From NCBI GenBank assembly GCA_023446155.1, contig JAEXIT010000012.1:62001-126000 (forward strand): 64,000 nt of DNA, written 5' to 3'. The DNA comes from Bacteroidota bacterium. GTDB lineage: Bacteria; Bacteroidota; Bacteroidia; Flavobacteriales; Flavobacteriaceae. The translations under genes were made by a program, and so were the position numbers. Positions 26,272-34,984 of the stretch are shown here, piece by piece. Numbering within the stretch: the first letter of the stretch is position 1; every line of letters begins with the position of its first letter. A model generated the notes under the pieces. It was not told the origin of the DNA. It did not search any database and saw nothing but the letters and a program-made list of their open reading frames with translations.

Positions 26272-27543
26272 ATGTTACAGATAGCATTTATTAGAGAAAA
26301 CCAGGAAAAAGTAATCCAGGCTTTGGCAAAACGAAATTTAGACGCCAAAGCAATGGTTGAAGAAGTGGTGGCTTTAGATGAAAAGCGCCGCGCAACGCAA
26401 GTGGAATTGGATAATATTTTGGCAGAATCGAACAAGCTATCGAAAGACATTGGTGAGTTGATGAAAAGTGGAGAGAAAGCCAAAGCGGAAATCCTGAAAG
26501 AAAAAACAACCTCTTTAAAAGAGAAAAGTAAAGAACTGAATGAAGTCTTGAATACGGTTTCGGATCAGATGATTCACGAGTTGTATAAATTACCGAATAT
26601 GCCGGCCGATGTGGTTCCGGTAGGTAAATCAGCCGAGGATAACGAAACGGTTTTTGAAGAAGGAACGATCCCGGTATTGCACGAAGGTGCTTTGCCTCAC
26701 TGGGAATTGGCCAAAAAATATGATATTATTGATTTCGAACTGGGAACCAAAATTTCCGGTGCCGGTTTTCCGGTGTATAAAGGAAAAGGAGCGCGTTTGC
26801 AACGAGCGTTGATTTCGTATTTCCTGGATAAAAATACCGATGCCGGTTATAAAGAATTTCAGGTGCCGCATTTGATCAACGAAGCGTCGGGTTACGGAAC
26901 CGGACAGTTGCCGGATAAAGAAGGGCAAATGTACCACGTAGGAATCGACGATTTGTATCTGATTCCAACGGCCGAAGTACCGGTTACGAATATGTTCCGC
27001 GATGTGATTTTACAGGAAAACGAATTACCGGTAATGTGTACGGGCTACACGCCTTGTTTCCGTCGGGAAGCGGGTTCTTATGGGGCACACGTGCGTGGAT
27101 TAAACCGTTTACACCAGTTTGACAAAGTGGAAATCGTACGAATTGAACACCCGGACAAATCATACGAAGCATTGGAAGGAATGGTTGAGCACGTAAAAGT
27201 TCTGTTGCAAGAATTGAAATTGCCATACCGTATTCTGCGTTTATGCGGCGGTGATATGGGATTCACATCGGCGTTGACTTACGATTTTGAGGTGTTTTCA
27301 ACCGCGCAGGATCGTTGGTTGGAAATCAGCTCGGTGTCGAATTTTGAAACCTACCAGGCGAATCGTTTGAAATTGCGTTTCAGAGATAAAGATGGGAAAA
27401 ATCATTTGGCACACACGCTAAACGGAAGTTCATTGGCATTGCCAAGAGTGCTGGCGGGAATTCTGGAAAACTATCAGACTCCGGAAGGAATCGTAATCCC
27501 GGAAGTGTTGCGTCCATACACCGGATTTGATATCATTAATTAA
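26272..27543 (+). CDS. serS: Serine--tRNA ligase
   Basis: Class II aminoacyl-tRNA synthetase charging tRNA-Ser (and tRNA-Sec where present). 423 residues, the usual length. The N-terminal long coiled-coil arm (about 25-105) contacts the tRNA; class II motif 2 is seen in CFRREAGSYG and motif 3 in NGSSLALPRVLAGILEN near the C-terminus. Own promoter and terminator. Confidence 0.97.
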   Translation: MLQIAFIRENQEKVIQALAKRNLDAKAMVEEVVALDEKRRATQVELDNILAESNKLSKDIGELMKSGEKAKAEILKEKTTSLKEKSKELNEVLNTVSDQMIHELYKLPNMPADVVPVGKSAEDNETVFEEGTIPVLHEGALPHWELAKKYDIIDFELGTKISGAGFPVYKGKGARLQRALISYFLDKNTDAGYKEFQVPHLINEASGYGTGQLPDKEGQMYHVGIDDLYLIPTAEVPVTNMFRDVILQENELPVMCTGYTPCFRREAGSYGAHVRGLNRLHQFDKVEIVRIEHPDKSYEALEGMVEHVKVLLQELKLPYRILRLCGGDMGFTSALTYDFEVFSTAQDRWLEISSVSNFETYQANRLKLRFRDKDGKNHLAHTLNGSSLALPRVLAGILENYQTPEGIVIPEVLRPYTGFDIIN

Positions 27544-27559
27544 TAAAATCTTATCACAC

Positions 27560-27605
27560 AACAATGTACTAATTAGCTGAAAAATGGCTACATTAGTACA
27601 TTGTT
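27560..27605 (+). terminator. Long terminator hairpin after serS
   Basis: A 13-bp outer stem AACAATGTACTAA/TTAGTACATTGTT encloses a short TAGC/GCTA stem; seven Ts follow. Only 19 bases separate it from the ATG of the next gene. Confidence 0.8.
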
Positions 27606-27624
27606 TTTTTAGGATAACCCTGTC

Positions 27625-29403
27625 ATGAAAAACTTTTTTTCTTATATCGCTTTGCTTTGCTCGGTGTTTGTTTTCGCACAAAACGAACAGCTCGCGCAAA
27701 ACTATTTCGATAGGGGGGAGTTTGAAAAAGCAATGGTGATCTACGAAGAGTTGCTAAAAACACAACCCAACAATTACCAGTATTTTCAAAAACAGATTGC
27801 CTGTTACCAACAGCTAAAACAATATGGCAAAGCGGAAGAAATGATCCGAACCCGGATCGACCGTTTTAAGCAAAACAACCTTTATGTGGAACTGGGCTAC
27901 AACTACCAGTTGCAAAAGGATATGGATAAAGCCAATAAAGCCTATCAGAAAGCTTTAGACGTGATCAAAGAAAACCCGAATAATGTGTACGGCGTTGCCA
28001 GTCTTTTCGAACAGAAGGTGTTATTGGAGCAAGCTCTGAAAGCCTACGATCTCGGAATCGCCGGAAATCCGAATTTGAATTTCGATTATCAGATTGCTTT
28101 GCTGCAAGGGCAATTGGGAAATCTGGAATTGATGGTGGATAAACTGCTCGACTATGCTTATCGCAATCCGCAAAACGCTCCGTTGGTGCAAAGTCAGTTG
28201 GCGCGTTTTATGATGGAAGATACGCAGGAGTCGTTCAATACCAACCTTCGGAAAGCCTTATTGGTTCGGACACAAAAAACACAGGATATTTTCTGGAATC
28301 AGTTTCTGAGTTGGTTTTTTGTACAACAAAAAGAATACGGAAAAGCCTTTATTCAGGAAAAAGCCATTTTTAAACGAAATCCGGATAACTTTTATACCAT
28401 TATTACTCTGGCAAAACTGGCCGTTCAGGAGCAGGAAAACGATACAGCAAAAGAAATTCTCGATTTTATATTGCTCAATACACAGGATCTGGATTTGCAA
28501 ATGGAAGCCCATTATCAGTTGTTGACGATGGATATCGAAAAGGCAACGCCAAAAGAATATCCGTTACTTCAGGAAAAGTTAAATCTGCTGCTAAAACAAT
28601 ATGGTATTTCACCCTATTCGTTGCGACTTCAGGTTTTAAAAGCGCATTTTGAAGCCTTCTATCTGAAGCAATTTGAGACGGCACGTCAGCTATTGACCAA
28701 GGCATTGGAATTACCGCTCAATAATTATCAGAAAGCCGACGTGAAAATGGAACTTGCCGATGTGTTGTTGCTGGATGAAAAATTCAATCAGGCGATTATC
28801 TATTATGCGCAGATTGAAGACGATTTAAAAAACGATGAAATCGGACATGAAGCCAGTCTGAAAATGGCGAAAGCTAGTTATTTTAAAGGAGATTTCGATT
28901 GGGCGCAACAACAATTCAAAGTACTAAAATCCTCTTCGTCTCAGTTGATCGCCAACGATGCTTTGGAATTATTCCTTTTGATTAACGATCATACCACGCA
29001 GGACAGTACGCGGGTAGCACTAAAGAAATTTGCCAAAGCCGACTTCCTGTTGTATCAGAATAAAACAGACGAAGCCTTAAATGGATTTCGTGCCCTTTTA
29101 AAAGAACATAAAGGGCAAAGTGTTGAGGATGAAACACTGTTGAGAATAGGGCGTATTCTCGAAGAGAAAAAAGAATATGCCGAAGCGCTAAAAGTCTATC
29201 AGGAGATTATCGAAAAACATGCCGAAGGAATTTATGTCGATGAGGCCTTGTTTTTTTCGGCCGAAATCTATCGAAAGGATTTACCTGATGTCGAAAAAGC
29301 CAAAGCGCTTTATGAAAAGGTTATTTTTAACCATCAGGATAGTATATACTACGTAGACGCCCGGAATAACTACAGAAAATTAAGAGGGGATAACAATTTA
29401 TAA
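27625..29403 (+). CDS. Tetratricopeptide repeat protein, secreted
   Basis: 592 residues. N-terminal signal peptide (about 1-18, ends FAQ), then at least eight TPR-like helix pairs, clearest near 25-90 (AQNYFDRGEFEKAMVIYEELL), 120-150 and 495-560 (EYAEALKVYQEIIEKHAEG). TPR arrays bind proteins; the partner is unknown. Probably periplasmic. Heads a run of same-strand genes with short gaps (DUF4286, rsmA, mgtE). Confidence 0.85.
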   Translation: MKNFFSYIALLCSVFVFAQNEQLAQNYFDRGEFEKAMVIYEELLKTQPNNYQYFQKQIACYQQLKQYGKAEEMIRTRIDRFKQNNLYVELGYNYQLQKDMDKANKAYQKALDVIKENPNNVYGVASLFEQKVLLEQALKAYDLGIAGNPNLNFDYQIALLQGQLGNLELMVDKLLDYAYRNPQNAPLVQSQLARFMMEDTQESFNTNLRKALLVRTQKTQDIFWNQFLSWFFVQQKEYGKAFIQEKAIFKRNPDNFYTIITLAKLAVQEQENDTAKEILDFILLNTQDLDLQMEAHYQLLTMDIEKATPKEYPLLQEKLNLLLKQYGISPYSLRLQVLKAHFEAFYLKQFETARQLLTKALELPLNNYQKADVKMELADVLLLDEKFNQAIIYYAQIEDDLKNDEIGHEASLKMAKASYFKGDFDWAQQQFKVLKSSSSQLIANDALELFLLINDHTTQDSTRVALKKFAKADFLLYQNKTDEALNGFRALLKEHKGQSVEDETLLRIGRILEEKKEYAEALKVYQEIIEKHAEGIYVDEALFFSAEIYRKDLPDVEKAKALYEKVIFNHQDSIYYVDARNNYRKLRGDNNL

Positions 29404-29447
29404 ACAGGACCAAACGTTGTCCGGATCAATAACTTAAGTTTTACAAG

Positions 29448-29759
29448 ATGATTATTTACAATGTGACGATCAATATACACGAGAGTGTACATGACCAATG
29501 GATGAAATGGATGCAGGAGAAGCATATAGCCGATGTAATGGCTACCGGAAAGTTTACAACGGCGCGAATGGTAAAGGTATTGGTGGAGGAAGAAATGGGA
29601 GGGGTAACCTATTCCATTCAGTATACAACCGATAGTAAGGAAACGTTACAACGGTATTATGACGAGGACGCACCGCGACTGAGAGCGGAAGGTTTTGCCC
29701 TTTTCGGGGATAAAATGCTGGCGTTCCGTACCGAATTAGAATTGATCAGCGATCATTAA
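29448..29759 (+). CDS. DUF4286 family protein
   Basis: 103 residues, recognised as the small Bacteroidetes family DUF4286 (opening MIIYNVTINIHESVHDQW, then MATGKFTTARMVKVL). Likely a ferredoxin-like fold. No function is known. It regularly precedes rsmA in this group and does so here, 17 bases upstream. Confidence 0.85.
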   Translation: MIIYNVTINIHESVHDQWMKWMQEKHIADVMATGKFTTARMVKVLVEEEMGGVTYSIQYTTDSKETLQRYYDEDAPRLRAEGFALFGDKMLAFRTELELISDH

Positions 29760-29776
29760 TCCGATAAAAAAGGAGT

Positions 29777-30556
29777 ATGGATAAGGTAAGAGCTAAAAAA
29801 CATTTGGGACAACATTTCCTGAATGATGAAAATATTGCCCAAAAAATTGCCGATACGCTAACCTTAGAGGGGTATCAAAAAGTGTTGGAAATTGGTCCGG
29901 GTATGGGAGTACTAACCAAGTATCTTCTGGAAAAACCAATCGAAACCTACGTAATCGAAATCGATACCGAATCGGTCGAATACCTGCAAACGCATTATCT
30001 GAAGTTGTCCAATCGTATCATCTCAAAAGATTTCTTGCGATACAATCTTTCGGAAACGTTTGGTGATGATCCGTTGGCGATTATTGGGAATTTTCCGTAT
30101 AATATTTCGTCGCAAATTGTTTTCCGCGTACTGGAAATGCGGGATCGTATTCCGGAGTTTTCGGGAATGTTCCAGAAAGAGGTGGCCGAACGGATTTGTG
30201 AGAAAAAAGGAAGTAAGGCCTACGGTATATTGTCGGTTTTGGTACAGGCTTTTTATGATACGGAATACCTGTTTACGGTGTCGGAACACGTGTTTACACC
30301 ACCGCCAAAAGTAAAGTCGGGGGTGATGCGGATGCGTCGAAAAGAAAACTACAAATTGCCATGCGAAGAAAAAATGTTTTTTAATGTGGTAAAGACCGCG
30401 TTTAACCAACGTAGAAAAACATTACGAAATAGTTTAAAAACATTCCAGTTGTCGGATAATTTAAGAGAAGATAGTATCTTTGACCTCCGTCCGGAACAAT
30501 TATCCGTAGAACAATTTATCGAACTCACTCAAAAAATAGCCGCCGATGGAGTTTAA
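29777..30556 (+). CDS. rsmA: 16S rRNA (adenine(1518)-N6/(1519)-N6)-dimethyltransferase
   Basis: Methylates two adjacent adenosines near the 3' end of 16S rRNA during 30S maturation. 259 residues. Starts with KKHLGQHFLND, SAM-binding motif EIGPGMGVLT, catalytic IGNFPYNIS (N-x-P-Y) and C-terminal FNQRRKTLRNSL. The SD-like AAAGGAG lies at the right distance before the ATG at 29777. Overlaps mgtE by 11 bases. Confidence 0.97.
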   Translation: MDKVRAKKHLGQHFLNDENIAQKIADTLTLEGYQKVLEIGPGMGVLTKYLLEKPIETYVIEIDTESVEYLQTHYLKLSNRIISKDFLRYNLSETFGDDPLAIIGNFPYNISSQIVFRVLEMRDRIPEFSGMFQKEVAERICEKKGSKAYGILSVLVQAFYDTEYLFTVSEHVFTPPPKVKSGVMRMRRKENYKLPCEEKMFFNVVKTAFNQRRKTLRNSLKTFQLSDNLREDSIFDLRPEQLSVEQFIELTQKIAADGV

Positions 30557-31898
30557 AATCAGCAGAGACTTTATTGCTCAGATTGAGCAACTAATCAGTG
30601 AAAACAAAGGGAACGAACTTGAAAATTTGCTCCAGGAGATTCACTATGCTGATATTGCCGAAATCATGGAGGAACTCGATGATTACGAGGCAAGCTATCT
30701 TTTTAAAATACTCGACAGTGAGAAAACAGCGGAAATCCTCCTCGAATTGGATGAGGAAGTCCGCGAGAAAATCTTAAGTAATCTTTCGGCAAAAGAAATT
30801 GCCGAAGAGCTGGATGAGTTGAATACGGACGACGCGGCCGATATTATCGCGGAATTACCACAATCTAAAAAAGAAGAAGTTATTTCCGAGCTGGAGGACG
30901 TCGAACACGCCAAGGACATTGTCGACTTGTTGCGTTATGACGAAGATACGGCCGGAGGTTTGATGGCAAAAGAGCTTGTAAAAGTTAACGAAAACTGGAA
31001 CGTGCTCACCTGTGTAAAGGAAATGCGCCAACAGGCCGAAAATGTTTCCCGCGTGCATTCGATTTATGTGGTGGATGATGAGGAAAGACTAAAAGGACGT
31101 TTGTCGTTAAAAGATTTGTTGACAACATCAACGAAAACGCCGATTAGCGAAGTATATATTAAAAAAGTCGACTATGTAAAGGTTGACACCAAGGATGTCG
31201 AAGTAGCCCGGATTATGCAAAAGTATGACTTGGAGGCCATCCCGGTGATCGACGAATTGGGACGATTGGTGGGACGCATTACGATCGACGATATCGTAGA
31301 CGTGATCAAGGAAGAGGCCGACAAGGATTATCAGTTAGCGGCCGGTATCTCGCAAGATGTTGAGGCGGATGATAGTATTCTGGAATTGACCCGCGCGCGT
31401 TTACCGTGGTTGGTATTGGCGTTGCTGGGAGGTTTTATCAGTGTACGTGTACTTGGGCTTTTCGACGGGGCGATGGATAATCATCCGGAATTGTTCTTTT
31501 TTACACCGCTTATTGCCGCAATGGCAGGGAATGTTGGGGTGCAATCCTCGGCAATTATTGTGCAAGGTCTTGCGAATAATACACTGAGTGGCTCGTTGTG
31601 GAGCCGATTGTTAAAAGAGGTTACGTTGAGCTTGCTGAATGGGTTGATCTTAGGGATCATCCTGTTAATCGGGAGTCATTTTCTTTTAAATGTAAGCTTT
31701 ATGTTGGGTATCACCGTTACGGTTGCCCTGCTTTCCGTGATTGTCACGGCGTCGGTACTGGGAACCTTTATCCCCATGACGTTAAATCGGTACGGTATCG
31801 ACCCCGCATTGGCTACCGGGCCATTTATTACGACCAGTAATGATATCTGCGGGATTTTGATTTACTTTTCCATAGCCAAAATGATCTTAGGCTTTTAA
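30546..31898 (+). CDS. mgtE: Magnesium transporter MgtE
   Basis: Mg2+ channel of the inner membrane, 450 residues. N-terminal superhelical domain (about 20-130) and two CBS domains (about 135-255), which sense cytosolic Mg2+, followed by five transmembrane helices from about 285. The pore signature is seen in MAGNVGVQSSAIIVQG and the end in TSNDICGILIYF. Begins within the last codons of rsmA, so translation is coupled. Confidence 0.96.
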   Translation: MEFKISRDFIAQIEQLISENKGNELENLLQEIHYADIAEIMEELDDYEASYLFKILDSEKTAEILLELDEEVREKILSNLSAKEIAEELDELNTDDAADIIAELPQSKKEEVISELEDVEHAKDIVDLLRYDEDTAGGLMAKELVKVNENWNVLTCVKEMRQQAENVSRVHSIYVVDDEERLKGRLSLKDLLTTSTKTPISEVYIKKVDYVKVDTKDVEVARIMQKYDLEAIPVIDELGRLVGRITIDDIVDVIKEEADKDYQLAAGISQDVEADDSILELTRARLPWLVLALLGGFISVRVLGLFDGAMDNHPELFFFTPLIAAMAGNVGVQSSAIIVQGLANNTLSGSLWSRLLKEVTLSLLNGLILGIILLIGSHFLLNVSFMLGITVTVALLSVIVTASVLGTFIPMTLNRYGIDPALATGPFITTSNDICGILIYFSIAKMILGF

Positions 31899-31916
31899 TC
31901 ATATAAAACGGTTCTT

Positions 31917-32696
31917 ATGAAAATTGTAGTTATAGGTGGTGGTAATTTAGGTACCGCCATCGCTTTGGGTATTGCCCGTTTTACAACGGGGAATCAGGTG
32001 ATCGTGACCCGGAGGAACCCGGAGGCGATTCGTTTTTTGGAATCGGATGGAATTTTGCTTTCTTCCGATAATAAAAATGCGGTTCAAACTGCCGATGTGG
32101 TGGTGTTGACGGTGAAGCCCTATCAGGTAGCTGCCATTATTTCGGAATTAAAACCGTTTTTAAAAGATAAAATTGTCGCTTCAGCTGTTAGTGGACTTTC
32201 AATGGAAATGCTGCAGGAACAGTTGGGAGCGCGTGCAATGGCTATCCGGATTATGCCGAATATTGCCATTCAGTTTGGATCGTCTGCAACTTGTGTGACG
32301 GTTCAGGAGGAAGATCAATCTGCGGTTCAGCCGTTTTTAAACCTCTTGGAACAATTGGGTTCGGTAGTGCTGATCGATGAGAAAATGATGGATGCGGCTA
32401 CGGTTCTTGGGGCTTGTGGAACGGCTTATGCGTTGCGCTATATCCGCGCGGCGATGCAGGCGGGTATCGAAATTGGTTTCGATGCGCAAACGGCTCTTGC
32501 TATTGCGTCACAAACGGTTAAAGGTGCGGCCGAAATGGCGTTGCGGGAAAAAGTACATCCGGAGCAGTTAATCGATCGCGTAACGACGCCTAAAGGGTGT
32601 ACGATCGCAGGATTGAATGAAATGGAACATCAGGGATTCAGTTCGTCGCTGATCAAAGGAATTAAAACATCGTTAAACAATATTAAGGGACTATGA
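31917..32696 (+). CDS. proC: Pyrroline-5-carboxylate reductase
   Basis: Last step of proline synthesis, NADPH-dependent. 259 residues: Rossmann motif GGGNLGTAI (7-15), TVKPYQ region at about 65, and the C-terminal signature VTTPKGCTIAGLNEME, here with K and C where the family commonly has TSPGGTT. Its last four bases overlap the ATG of the next gene. Confidence 0.93.
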   Translation: MKIVVIGGGNLGTAIALGIARFTTGNQVIVTRRNPEAIRFLESDGILLSSDNKNAVQTADVVVLTVKPYQVAAIISELKPFLKDKIVASAVSGLSMEMLQEQLGARAMAIRIMPNIAIQFGSSATCVTVQEEDQSAVQPFLNLLEQLGSVVLIDEKMMDAATVLGACGTAYALRYIRAAMQAGIEIGFDAQTALAIASQTVKGAAEMALREKVHPEQLIDRVTTPKGCTIAGLNEMEHQGFSSSLIKGIKTSLNNIKGL

Positions 32697-33646
32697 ATCA
32701 GCCTGTGAAAATTCTGCATATCGATAGTAATCATCCGGTTTTATGGGACAGACTGGTGGCAGCCGGTTTTGAAAACCATGAGGATTTTAAATCGTCTAAA
32801 GAAGCTGTAGAAGCCAAAATACAGGACTACCACGGAATTGTCATCAGAAGTCGTTTTAAAATCGATAAAACCTTTCTGGATAAAGCGACCAACCTAAAGT
32901 TTATCGCCAGAGTGGGCGCCGGGTTGGAAAGTATTGATTGTGATTATGCGATGCAAAAAGGAGTGCATTTAATTGCTGCTCCGGAAGGGAATCGCAATGC
33001 GGTTGGCGAGCATGCGCTGGGGATGCTTTTGTCGCTGTTGAATAAGTTAAATAAAGCCGATCGGGAAGTGCGAAGCGGCCATTGGAATCGGGAGGCCAAT
33101 CGCGGCTATGAACTCGACGGAAAAACAGTTGGTATCATTGGGTATGGCAACATGGGGAAATCGTTTGCGAAAAAACTAAGAGGATTTGATGTCGAGGTGC
33201 TTTGTTATGATATTCTCGATCATGTGGGCGATGCCAATGCCCGACAGGTGTCGTTGCTGGAATTGCAGAAAAAAGCCGATGTGGTGAGTTTGCATACGCC
33301 ATGGACACCGCAAACGGATAAAATGATCAATACTGCTTTTATCGAGGCATTTTCCAAACCGTTCTGGTTTATTAATACCGCTCGTGGAAATAGTGTGGTT
33401 ACATCCGATTTGGTTACTGCATTGATTCAGGGAAGTGTATTGGGTGCCGGACTGGATGTGCTGGAATATGAAAAGTTGTCGTTCGAAAATTTATTTACCG
33501 ACGATGCGACACCGGAAGCATTGCACTATTTGCTAGAGGCGGAGAATGTGCTGTTGACGCCGCATATTGCCGGTTGGACTTTTGAAAGTAAGGAAAAACT
33601 GGCGCAGGTGATCGTCGATAAGATAATATCCTGTTGTAATGATTAA
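32693..33646 (+). CDS. D-isomer-specific 2-hydroxyacid dehydrogenase
   Basis: 317 residues. NAD-binding GIIGYGNMGKSF (about 150-161), catalytic Arg in NTARGNSVV, Glu in GLDVLEYE and His in LTPHIAGWT. Like SerA without its ACT domain, so it may act on 3-phosphoglycerate or on another 2-hydroxyacid. Overlaps proC by ATGA, suggesting coupled translation and a link to amino-acid synthesis. Confidence 0.9.
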   Translation: MNQPVKILHIDSNHPVLWDRLVAAGFENHEDFKSSKEAVEAKIQDYHGIVIRSRFKIDKTFLDKATNLKFIARVGAGLESIDCDYAMQKGVHLIAAPEGNRNAVGEHALGMLLSLLNKLNKADREVRSGHWNREANRGYELDGKTVGIIGYGNMGKSFAKKLRGFDVEVLCYDILDHVGDANARQVSLLELQKKADVVSLHTPWTPQTDKMINTAFIEAFSKPFWFINTARGNSVVTSDLVTALIQGSVLGAGLDVLEYEKLSFENLFTDDATPEALHYLLEAENVLLTPHIAGWTFESKEKLAQVIVDKIISCCND

Positions 33647-33665
33647 TCAAAAACAAACATAAATT

Positions 33666-34049
33666 ATGGATAAAAAAGAAACTAAAAGAGTAACCGGAAT
33701 AGGAGGTTTTTTCTTTAAATGTGACGATCCGAATGCGGTAAAACAGTGGTATAGAGAACGCCTTGGGATTCCGGTTGGTGATTACGGCTGGTCGTTTACC
33801 TGGAAAGATGAACAAGGAAACGACGGCCTTACACAATGGTCGCCATTTGCAGCGAATACCCGTTATTTTGAGCCGAGTGAAAAACAGTTTATGATGAATT
33901 TCAGAGTGGAGAATCTGGTGGAATTGCTCGAGATACTTAAAGCTGAAGGGGTTACTGTTGTAGGAGAGATGGAAGAGTATGATTATGGTAAGTTTGGTTG
34001 GGTTTTGGATCCCGAGGGAAATAAAATTGAACTTTGGGAGCCAAAATAA
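33666..34049 (+). CDS. VOC family (glyoxalase-like) protein
   Basis: 127 residues with two beta-alpha-beta-beta-beta modules typical of the vicinal-oxygen-chelate fold: GIGGFFFKCDDPNAVKQWYRERLG at the start and a last strand VLDPEGNKIELWEP carrying the metal-binding Glu. The first-strand His is replaced (FKCDD). Likely a small-molecule lyase, dioxygenase or binding protein; not assignable further. Nineteen bases after the dehydrogenase gene. Confidence 0.85.
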   Translation: MDKKETKRVTGIGGFFFKCDDPNAVKQWYRERLGIPVGDYGWSFTWKDEQGNDGLTQWSPFAANTRYFEPSEKQFMMNFRVENLVELLEILKAEGVTVVGEMEEYDYGKFGWVLDPEGNKIELWEPK

Positions 34050-34051
34050 TA

Positions 34052-34080
34052 TTGCTTTAACATAAAAAGTACTATATTCG
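34052..34080 (+). promoter_or_regulatory. Promoter of the DUF4234-DUF2752 pair
   Basis: TTG at 34052-34054, 18-base spacer, then TATATTCG at 34073-34080 (one mismatch to TAnnTTTG). This is the most complete promoter seen in the window. Confidence 0.6.
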
Positions 34081-34110
34081 CTACATAATCAACCTAATCA
34101 CAAACAAAAA

Positions 34111-34494
34111 ATGGAAGTAAAAAACGCAAATTCAGAGGATTGGAATAATCCTCAGATCCCCGTGTTCAAGGTGGATCCGATCATGGTTTTGGTGTTCGGA
34201 ATTATTACCTGCGGATTGTACCTTATTTATTGGAATATTAAAGTGGCCGACGTTTTAAACGCTGTTGCCGAAAGACAAATTATCTCCCAACCGGTAGCTA
34301 TCTTTTCGGGATGTTGTTTGCCTGTTAATTTGTATTTCTATTATATTGCAGGTAAAGATGGTTTACCTAAAGTATATCAAAAAATTGGAGAGCCGAACAA
34401 AGACCAGTCGGTTCTATTATTGGTTTTAGGGTTTTTCTTCCCTATGGTAGCTGCAATGATCGTTCAGAGTGATATCAACAAGCTTTACAAATAA
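34111..34494 (+). CDS. DUF4234-type membrane protein
   Basis: 127 residues. The stretch DPIMVLVFGIITCGLYLIYWNIKVADVLN and a second hydrophobic half match the DUF4234 pattern (GLYxIYW). Three membrane segments, function unknown. Its end overlaps the next gene by 26 bases, linking it to a DUF2752 protein, a pairing common in Flavobacteriia. Confidence 0.8.
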   Translation: MEVKNANSEDWNNPQIPVFKVDPIMVLVFGIITCGLYLIYWNIKVADVLNAVAERQIISQPVAIFSGCCLPVNLYFYYIAGKDGLPKVYQKIGEPNKDQSVLLLVLGFFFPMVAAMIVQSDINKLYK

Positions 34495-34933
34495 AAATAG
34501 AAAACAACTCAAAATTTATGGGATTATCGGGGCATTTATAACCCTGATAATTCCTTTTTTGCTTACTTTTCAAAACGAACACAATCATCTGGATGACGCA
34601 CAGTCGCTATGTCCGTTTAAGATGCTCACCGGCTTTCCTTGTCCGGGTTGTGGTATTACAAAATCATTGGTTTATATCTACGAAGGCGATCTGGCCAGAA
34701 GTCTTTATTTTCATTTATTTGGGCCGTTTGTTTTTGTGTTGTGCATCGCAGCGATAATCATTTTATCTGTGGAGCTTTTTACCGGTAAAAGCTATTTTAG
34801 ATCCCTTTTTTATAGTAAAAAAGTAGCCTATATCCTGGCGGCTATATTAGTGGTGTATCACCTGATACGCCTGTTTTATTTTATATCAGATAATACTTTC
34901 GACGATATCTTGCGACAATCCATCTGGAAATAA
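34469..34933 (+). CDS. DUF2752 membrane protein
   Basis: 154 residues. Signature CPFKMLTGFPCPGCGITKSLVYI (about 49-71 region) is diagnostic of DUF2752, with a CPxCG-type metal-like motif between membrane helices. Three transmembrane segments. Function unknown. The 26-base overlap with the preceding gene implies joint expression. Confidence 0.85.
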   Translation: MISTSFTNKNRKQLKIYGIIGAFITLIIPFLLTFQNEHNHLDDAQSLCPFKMLTGFPCPGCGITKSLVYIYEGDLARSLYFHLFGPFVFVLCIAAIIILSVELFTGKSYFRSLFYSKKVAYILAAILVVYHLIRLFYFISDNTFDDILRQSIWK

Positions 34934-34965
34934 AAAAGACCTGAAATCAATTCAGGCCTCTTTGT
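34934..34965 (+). terminator. Bidirectional terminator between converging genes
   Basis: Stem CCTGAA/TTCAGG (34940-34956), with A run on the left and T-rich right side, between the DUF2752 gene and the acyltransferase gene on the other strand. Confidence 0.6.
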
Positions 34966-34984
34966 TTATTGCAGTTTATTTTCT